Positions 7,430 through 13,365 of a stretch of DNA of 19,687 bases are shown in pieces. Source of the stretch: Betaproteobacteria bacterium. Lineage in GTDB: Bacteria > Pseudomonadota > Gammaproteobacteria > Burkholderiales > Casimicrobiaceae. A program made the position numbers and the translations under genes. The stretch lies in the NCBI GenBank assembly GCA_016717855.1, contig JADKEV010000031.1:1-19687 (forward strand). The letters are read 5' to 3'. Position 1 is the first letter of the stretch. Every line of letters begins with the position of its first letter. The notes beneath the pieces are model-generated. The model was given only the letters and a program-made list of their open reading frames with translations. It did not search any database and was not told where the DNA came from.

Positions 7430-9187
7430 ATGGCCGAAAACCGTACACATCGACGACTCGCTGCCATTCTGGCGGCCGATGTGGTCGGCTACTCCCGGAT
7501 GATGGGCGCTGACGAGTCCGGTACGCTCACTGCGTTGAAGCGCCACCGCGAGACCGTCTTCGGTCCGGCCGTCGCCCGGCACGGGGGCCGGGTGGTGAAA
7601 CTGATCGGCGACGGCACGCTGGTGGAGTTCGGCAGCGTCGTCGACGCCGTCGAGTGCGCGCTTGCCATTCAACGCGCCATCAGGGACGAAGCACCACCTT
7701 CCGGCATCGCGCTCAGGATCGGCGTCAACCTCGGCGATGTCATCATCGATGGCGACGACATTTATGGCGATGGCGTGAATGTCGCGGCGCGCCTGGAACC
7801 GCTGGCGGAGCCCGGTGGCATCTGCGTCGCCTCAATCGTCAGCGAGAGCGTCGGCAACCGCGTCGACGTCGCTTTCAAGGATGGCGGCGAGGTTGCGGTC
7901 AAGAACATCGATCGCCCGATCCGGGTCTGGAAGTGGCACCCGGACGATAATCCGGGGTCCGCATCGCCGGCGCCAGCCGCTGCAATGAGGGCGCCGAACG
8001 AGCAGCCATCCATCGCCGTGCTGCCGTTCGACAACATGTCGGGCGACCCCGAGCAGGAGTACTTCACCGACGGGATCACCGAGGACATCATCACCGACCT
8101 GTCCAAGGTCGGCGGTCTGATGGTGATCGCCCGCAACTCGAGCTTCGCGTACAAGCGCAAATCGGTCGACGTCCGGACGGTCGGCCGCGAACTTGGCGTG
8201 CGCTCGGTTCTCGAAGGCTCGATCCGCCGCGCCGGCAACCGCATCAGGATTACCGCCCAGCTGATCGACGCCGCCACCGGCGCCCACGTGTGGGCGGAGC
8301 GCTACGACCGGGACCTGACCGACATTTTCGCGGTCCAGGACGAGGTCACCCGCCACATCGTCGATGCCCTCAAGGTCAAGCTTACGCCAGGCGAAGCAGC
8401 CCGCATCGCCGACATCCCGACCCATAGCCCCGCGGCCCACGATCTCTTCCTGCGCGCTCGGGAACTCCTGCTCGCTCCGAAGAAGGACCGCGAGATGTTC
8501 GAGCAGGTCGTCGATCTGCTGACGCGTTGCATCGAGCTCGACCCCAACTACGCGGAGGCGTATTCCGGCCTCGGCATGGCCTACAACTTCGAATTTCAGA
8601 ATCGCTGGAGCGGCATACCCGATGCGCTGGACCTCGCGGCGCATTTCACCGCGCTCGGTACCGAAAAGGGGCCGACCGTTCCCTACGCCCACTTCGTAGC
8701 CACTGTCCTGGCGATCTGGAAGAAGGACCTCGACGGAGCAAGGCAGGAGTCGAAGACCGCGCTGGCGCTCAACCCGAACTATGCGGAAGCCATCGGGACA
8801 CACGGCCTCATCGAGATCTATTCAGGCAATCCGCTGTCCGGGATCCCGTTTCTCGAGCGGGCGATCCGTCTCGACCCCGCGTTCACCCATCAATGCATGC
8901 ACTTTCTCGGCACCGCTTATCTTGTCGCCGGCAAGCATGAGGCCGCGGCGGCTTCGTTCCGGGAGCGCATCCGGCTTTCGCCGGAAACCGATTTGTCGCG
9001 CGGCCTGCTCATTTCCGCGCTCGGGCATCTGGGCGAAATCGACGAAGCCCGGCGGGTCTGGACCGAATTGAAACGAGTCAGTCCCGGCTATTCCTTCGCC
9101 TCGCACGTCGCGCGCTTGCCGTTCCGCAACCCAGCCGATGGAGAGAACATCGCCGAGGGCTTCGCCCGGGCCGGGCTGCGCGACTGA
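7430..9187 (+). CDS. Class III adenylate cyclase with TolB-like and TPR regions
   Basis: A 585-residue soluble protein predicted to make cAMP from ATP. Residues 10-170 form the cyclase homology domain: metal aspartates D17 (LAADVVGYSRMMG) and D61 (KLIGDGTLVEF), purine-recognising K57 and D110 (DDIYGDGVNVAARLE), and transition-state N117 and R121. All the catalytic residues are therefore present, and the Lys/Asp pair favours ATP over GTP. After a linker of alanine and proline, residues about 195-335 form a TolB-like region (SIAVLPFDNMSGDPEQEYFT, DGITEDIITDLSKV). From about 345 to the end TPR-type helices follow (CIELDPNYAEAYSGLGMAYN, ALNPNYAEAIGTHGLIEIYS, AIRLDPAFTHQCMHFLGTAY). There is no membrane helix, so activity is probably set by partners of the TPR part. 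This domain order is common in alpha- and betaproteobacteria. Start ATG 7430 fits the family's N-terminus; its ribosome site is weak. The gene is intact. Confidence 0.92.
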   Translation: MAENRTHRRLAAILAADVVGYSRMMGADESGTLTALKRHRETVFGPAVARHGGRVVKLIGDGTLVEFGSVVDAVECALAIQRAIRDEAPPSGIALRIGVNLGDVIIDGDDIYGDGVNVAARLEPLAEPGGICVASIVSESVGNRVDVAFKDGGEVAVKNIDRPIRVWKWHPDDNPGSASPAPAAAMRAPNEQPSIAVLPFDNMSGDPEQEYFTDGITEDIITDLSKVGGLMVIARNSSFAYKRKSVDVRTVGRELGVRSVLEGSIRRAGNRIRITAQLIDAATGAHVWAERYDRDLTDIFAVQDEVTRHIVDALKVKLTPGEAARIADIPTHSPAAHDLFLRARELLLAPKKDREMFEQVVDLLTRCIELDPNYAEAYSGLGMAYNFEFQNRWSGIPDALDLAAHFTALGTEKGPTVPYAHFVATVLAIWKKDLDGARQESKTALALNPNYAEAIGTHGLIEIYSGNPLSGIPFLERAIRLDPAFTHQCMHFLGTAYLVAGKHEAAAASFRERIRLSPETDLSRGLLISALGHLGEIDEARRVWTELKRVSPGYSFASHVARLPFRNPADGENIAEGFARAGLRD

Positions 9188-9249
9188 CCGGCGCCTGGCC
9201 CGGGGCCTGATTGGCAAGAGGGCCGTCGAAATCGCGGGGGGCGTGCCGG

Positions 9250-9381
9250 CTATCCGGACCCAGGCACGAATACCGCTGGACTGATGCGGAAGAACCTGGC
9301 GAGTTTACCGGCCAGAGTTGCGCTGATCTTGCGTTTGCCGGCAAGAATCGCGGAGAGGTTGCTCTGTGTTGCCCCCGACAT
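9250..9381 (-). pseudogene. C-terminal fragment of a HigA-like XRE antitoxin
   Basis: 43 codons from ATG 9381 to the stop at 9250 read MSGATQSNLSAILAGKRKIS then ATLAGKLARFFRISPAVFVP. This is the recognition half of the helix-turn-helix (QSNLSAILAGKRKIS) and the following helix of HigA-type antitoxins, whose proteins usually end with a phrase like SPAVFV or PGVF. The first 50-60 residues of the normal protein are missing. Upstream codons in the same frame do not resemble the family, and no HigB toxin is seen. This is most likely an orphan remnant; a tiny DNA-binding peptide cannot be excluded. Confidence 0.6.
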
Positions 9382-9604
9382 TGAAGACCGTTTAAGGCGG
9401 TACATAGTCTGCACTGCCAAAGCTCCGCCGCAAATCGGCAAAAAATACCCCATATCCATCGACTGTCACAGGTCGGCGCGGCGTGATGTCCCACAATCTG
9501 CAGTTGCAGCACCACCCGCTCAAGCTGGATCGCGCGAATTCCGAGGATCAAGGAGCAATCAGTCGCTAGTATTGGCGATTGCGATGCGATCGGGCTCTGA
9601 GCGG

Positions 9605-9629
9605 AAACTGCGGCGCGAGTCTCGCGCAG
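9605..9629 (-). terminator. Weak hairpin after the delta-60 gene, possible terminator
   Basis: On the minus strand CTGCGCGAG, one base, then CTCGCGCCGCAG forms a GC-rich bulged stem followed by TTT. It lies about 40 bp past the stop at 9668. The T-run is short, so intrinsic termination is doubtful. Confidence 0.3.
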
Positions 9630-9667
9630 TGCCCGTGGTCTGCGGCGTCCTGACGCAGGTCAGCCGG

Positions 9668-12655
9668 TCAGATCGGCGCGCACATGACTACGCCTTCGGG
9701 CAACCATCCCTGCGCCTGCATCTGCGCGTACACGGTCGAATCGGTCGTGTAGCGGTGATTCGAGTCGTTCTGCGCAAAGCGATTGTTGTAGACCCGATAG
9801 ATCGGCTGCCTGCCGGCCGCGCACTGGCCGTTGGCCGCGGCGTACACATGGAACGCGATGCCTTCGTAGCTCCAGCCCGGGTCCAGTTTCACCCCGGCGC
9901 ATTCGCTTGCGTTCGGTGTGTAGAAGTGCGAGTTTGGTCCGCGCCCCGGCGTGCCGTAGAAACGGCATGCCGGCACGGCAGTCGGCGGTATTCCGCTCTC
10001 CGGTATGTAGACGCGAAAGCCATATCCGGTGCGTTGCCAGCCAGGCCCCGCAGCGCCTGCCTCGATGGCGGAGATTTCGCCCTGGCCGCTGGTGATGAAA
10101 TAGTGTCCGAGCGTGGTGTTGTAGAACTCGACCACCGGCGCGGTATCGACTGCCGGCTCGACCCAGGTGCCCCGCAACCGAAGGAGCAACCCGTAGCCTT
10201 CGCTTTGCCCCGCCACCAGCAGGCGCCCGTCGGGCAGCGCCAGCAGGTCGGAGGCCGATTCGTTGTCCGACAGCGAGAACAGACTGTCGAAGCGGCCGTC
10301 GGCGGTGAAGCCCGGGTCGCGCTGCCCGTCGACGGAAAAGCGCGCCACCGCTACTGCGAAACCGGTGCCAAGGGGGCCGCTGCCATGCGGGACGTTGTAG
10401 CTCAGCAGGATCTTCCCGTCAGGTTGCAGCGCCAGCTTCGCCGCATGAGGACCGTAGAAGCCGAGGTTGCCATCGATGCGCACTGAACCGCCATTGCCGA
10501 ACGTGTTGTCGAGGGAGCCATTGGCAGAAAGTCGCAGCACGATCCGCTGGCTCGCTTGATCGATCACGATCAGGGTGCGCCCGTCGCCCAGCGGCAGCGT
10601 GTCCAGCGAATTCGGATCGCTGTTGCCGTCCACCGTGGCAATCGCGATCTGCGCATGCGGCAACGAGGCCGGGTCGGTCTGTCCATTGGCGAGCCAGCGA
10701 TAGACATCGAACACCATCTGCTGGCTGACTGACGAGACGACGACGGCCTGCAGCCGGCCATCCGGCAACGCGTCGAGCTTCACCTGCGTGGAAAAGGAAG
10801 TCGGAGCCGCAATCGCCTGGGTCGCGCCCAGGAATGTCTGATCGACGTTGCCGGTGGCGTTGACGCGGAAGGGGCGAATCGAATCAGACAGGCGCAACAA
10901 CGTCACCGCGCCCTGCGCGTCGACAAAGCCGGCGGCAATAGTCGTGCCGAGAAACTCGTTGCCGGCTACTGCGGAAGTGCCGCCGGTGCCAAAGGTGGCG
11001 TCCGCGACACCGGCGGCGGTAAAGCGCAGGAGCGATGCGCGGTAGAAACAGCTCGTGAAGCCGCACGAGCTCAGAGTTTTCAGCACCGTTACCGTATCGC
11101 TCGTCGAAGGCACGAGCAGGTTGCTCGAGCCATCGCCGGTGCCGAAGGCGATGCGCCCGGTGCCGCTGCCATAGCCTGTATCGAGTTGGCCCTCCGCGGT
11201 AAAGCGGGTCAGCGTTCCCGCCGCATATTGTTGCCGTTCGGGGTTGTAGCTGCCCAGCACGAGGAGGCCGCCGTCGGCCAGCAACTTCGCTTTGCTGAAC
11301 GCTTCGGTGTAGCGGCCGCTGAAGGTCGTCACGATTCGCGCCGGGGTGGTGACGGCGAAGGCTCTGGTATCGAAAGGCAGCAGCACGCCCCGGCCGCTAC
11401 CGCTCAACGACGCGACGCCGATGCGCCCGTAGATGTAGTTGTCCTCGGTGCCGAACCCCCACAGGATGCCGTTGCCGGCGGGCGCGTAGCCTGTTGCGGT
11501 GTAGTCGCTGCCCAGCGCCGCGGCCGAATACTCGGGCACACCGATTACGCCGGTACCCAGATTCGCCCGCCAGATCATCACACCGACCGGCGAGGCAGCC
11601 GCGCCGACGAGCATCAGGTCAGGTGAGCCGGAGGCCCAGCGCAAGGTGCCGAGGTCGAGATGACCGGCCTGCGGCGCTGCCACGGAGATCCGGCCACCCG
11701 CCGGCGCGGAGGCATCCTGCCGACCATCGGGCAACAACACGTAGATGACGAAATACTGCGCGACCGCCGGATCGTATGACACGGAACCGAAGTAGTACGC
11801 GATCCGGCCGTCCGGCCCCACGCTGATCTGCGGACTGGTGACGTTCCCCAACTCCGTGCCGATGACGACGACGCCGTTCTGTCCGAAGCCGTTGTCGTAG
11901 CCGCCATCGGCGTTCAGCCGGATCAGCGCCAGCCCGATGTTCTGTTGCGTGCTCCCCCAGCGGGCAGCAATGAGAATCTTGCCCTCAGCATCCATGGTCG
12001 CAGCAGTCGGGGATTCGGCAGAGGTGCCTGTGCCGCCAGGGTAGAGCACCCGCTCGCCGGTGGCGTCGCCGCGCACGGTGTCCGGCTTGCCATCCGGAAG
12101 ATAGAAACGCACCGAAATCGCGAGCGGCGAAATTGGCGCTACCTGCCCGGCCACTACGACAAAGCGGCCATCATTTTGCGGCAGCACGGTGTAGGTCTCG
12201 CCGCGGCCATAAACGTTGAGTTCGTCGGGGCTGTAATTGCTGTCGTACACGCCATTGGCGTTCAGGCGCCGAATCTTGCCTGCCTGTTCCACCAGCACCC
12301 CGCCGTTGGGGTCGCGGTACAAATGCAGGTTTGGCGCCACGCGGCCAGCGCCGCGCAAGCCCGGGACAAAGGTGGTGCCGCCGGTGCCGAAGGCCATGTC
12401 GAGTGTGCCGTCGGGACGGTAGTGGCGCACGAACACGTCCGTCTCGGCGCCGCCAGCGACGATCACGCTCCCGTCATCCTGCCCGAGCGCGGCGCCGAAC
12501 AAACCGGGAACCGTCTTCGGTGCTGCGTAGCGGACGTAACTGCCGGTGCCGAATGAAGGGTCTGCATCACCGGACGCGGCGCGCGTCACGTTGCAGGAAA
12601 GGGACAACGCAAACGCTGCCGCCAGGGCCAGCGTGGAAGATCGTGAGGTGTTCAT
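9668..12655 (-). CDS. Secreted delta-60-repeat protein with C-terminal DUF5648-like module
   Basis: A 995-residue exported protein, probably cell-surface or extracellular; function unknown. ATG 12655 gives a clean Sec signal (MNTSRSSTLALAAAFALSLS, cleavage near RAAS); longer in-frame starts lack one. Residues 35-830 contain repeated units of the delta-60 type, in which an RhxAdGxxDxxFGxxG phrase precedes a strand such as LALQPDGKILL or LLALPDGRLLVAGQSE. Examples are RPDGTLDMAFGTGGT, NADGGYDNGFGQNG, TAAGVADATFGTGGT and SANGSLDNTFGNGGS. These are thought to fold as beta-propeller blades. From about residue 838 there are three copies of a Tyr/Phe-rich module (VEFYNTTLGHYFIT, CRFYGTPGRGPNSHFYT, YRVYNNRFAQNDSNHRYTT), which matches DUF5648 as I remember it. 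The gene is intact and stands alone. No good ribosome site is seen, and a weak hairpin follows the stop. Confidence 0.88.
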   Translation of the reverse strand: MNTSRSSTLALAAAFALSLSCNVTRAASGDADPSFGTGSYVRYAAPKTVPGLFGAALGQDDGSVIVAGGAETDVFVRHYRPDGTLDMAFGTGGTTFVPGLRGAGRVAPNLHLYRDPNGGVLVEQAGKIRRLNANGVYDSNYSPDELNVYGRGETYTVLPQNDGRFVVVAGQVAPISPLAISVRFYLPDGKPDTVRGDATGERVLYPGGTGTSAESPTAATMDAEGKILIAARWGSTQQNIGLALIRLNADGGYDNGFGQNGVVVIGTELGNVTSPQISVGPDGRIAYYFGSVSYDPAVAQYFVIYVLLPDGRQDASAPAGGRISVAAPQAGHLDLGTLRWASGSPDLMLVGAAASPVGVMIWRANLGTGVIGVPEYSAAALGSDYTATGYAPAGNGILWGFGTEDNYIYGRIGVASLSGSGRGVLLPFDTRAFAVTTPARIVTTFSGRYTEAFSKAKLLADGGLLVLGSYNPERQQYAAGTLTRFTAEGQLDTGYGSGTGRIAFGTGDGSSNLLVPSTSDTVTVLKTLSSCGFTSCFYRASLLRFTAAGVADATFGTGGTSAVAGNEFLGTTIAAGFVDAQGAVTLLRLSDSIRPFRVNATGNVDQTFLGATQAIAAPTSFSTQVKLDALPDGRLQAVVVSSVSQQMVFDVYRWLANGQTDPASLPHAQIAIATVDGNSDPNSLDTLPLGDGRTLIVIDQASQRIVLRLSANGSLDNTFGNGGSVRIDGNLGFYGPHAAKLALQPDGKILLSYNVPHGSGPLGTGFAVAVARFSVDGQRDPGFTADGRFDSLFSLSDNESASDLLALPDGRLLVAGQSEGYGLLLRLRGTWVEPAVDTAPVVEFYNTTLGHYFITSGQGEISAIEAGAAGPGWQRTGYGFRVYIPESGIPPTAVPACRFYGTPGRGPNSHFYTPNASECAGVKLDPGWSYEGIAFHVYAAANGQCAAGRQPIYRVYNNRFAQNDSNHRYTTDSTVYAQMQAQGWLPEGVVMCAPI

Positions 12656-12820
12656 CGAGGGATTGTAACCTTTGGCGGCAAGGCCCCGGGACCGACGCCC
12701 TTGGTCTTCAACTCGCTGCTGGAGGTCTGCTACCGGACGCGAAGCGCTGCCGCGACATGGCGTGATGCTCAATCGCGCGGCGCTCGACACTACCCTGATC
12801 CTGGCGGCCGAACCACCCGC

Positions 12821-13365
12821 TCAGTCGATCTTCATTCCCGAATCGCGGATCACCGGCGCCCAACGCGCGATCTCGTCCTTCGTGATGGTGGCGAGCTCCG
12901 CCGGCCCGGCCTTCATCGCGGTCGCGCCCTGTGCCGCGAAGAAGGCCTCCATTTCCGGCATCGCCTGCACGCCGGCGACGGCTTTGCGCATCTGCTCCAC
13001 GTGCTCCGCCGGCACGCCCTTGGGCGCGTACATCGCCACCCACAATTCACCCACCAGGCCCGGCACGGCCTCGTTCGCCAGTGGCACGTTCGGCAGCGCC
13101 GGCGCGCGTTGCAGCGACGGGACCGCCAGCGCCTTCAACTGCCCGCCCTTGACGAACTGCAAGCACGCGGGGATGGTGCTGATCATGATGTCGAGGTTGC
13201 CGCCGATCACGTCGGTGAGGGCGGGCGCCACGCCTTTGTACGGCACGTGCGTGATCTGCACGTTCTGCGATTTCTTGAGCATTTCCATCAGCAGGTGCGA
13301 GAACGTGCCGTTGCCGGACGATCCGTAGCTGTACCTGGCCGGCTCCTTGCGCGCCAGCACAGGCC
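12821..13365 (-). pseudogene. C-terminal half of a Bug/TctC-type tripartite tricarboxylate receptor
   Basis: Encodes LARKEPARYSYGSSGNGTFS, then HLLMEMLKKSQNVQITHVPY and KGVAPALTDVIGGNLDIMIS, ending VIRDSGMKID and stop. These are hallmark blocks of Bug receptors, periplasmic proteins that feed carboxylates to TctAB or act as sensors. About 180 of the usual 320 residues remain: the signal peptide, the first lobe and half the ligand site are missing. The homology begins right where the SBBP gene ends (its TAG is at 13366-13368), so the 5' half was replaced rather than frameshifted. Residues after the breakpoint match the family in one frame, so the remnant itself is not yet decayed. This implies a recent event or a chimeric assembly. 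Confidence 0.85.

Larger units (their letters stand above)
9188..9667. other. Convergent intergenic region holding a gene remnant
   Basis: 480 bp between the ends of the cyclase gene (+) and the delta-60 gene (-). Apart from the HigA-like remnant and a weak hairpin (listed separately) nothing could be recognised. A near-palindrome GGCCCGGGGCC just after the cyclase stop has no T-run, so it is not a convincing terminator. Confidence 0.5.

Noticed and set aside
7832..8803. Minus-strand open frame of 323 codons inside the cyclase gene
   Set aside because: Shadow of the cyclase; the plus strand carries the full catalytic and TPR motifs.
9199..9215. Terminator after the cyclase gene
   Set aside because: GGCCCGGGGCC is nearly palindromic but has no real loop and no following T-run.
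9284..10486. Plus-strand open frame of 400 codons antisense to the delta-60 gene
   Set aside because: No recognisable domain; the minus-strand frame has clear delta-60 and C-terminal modules.
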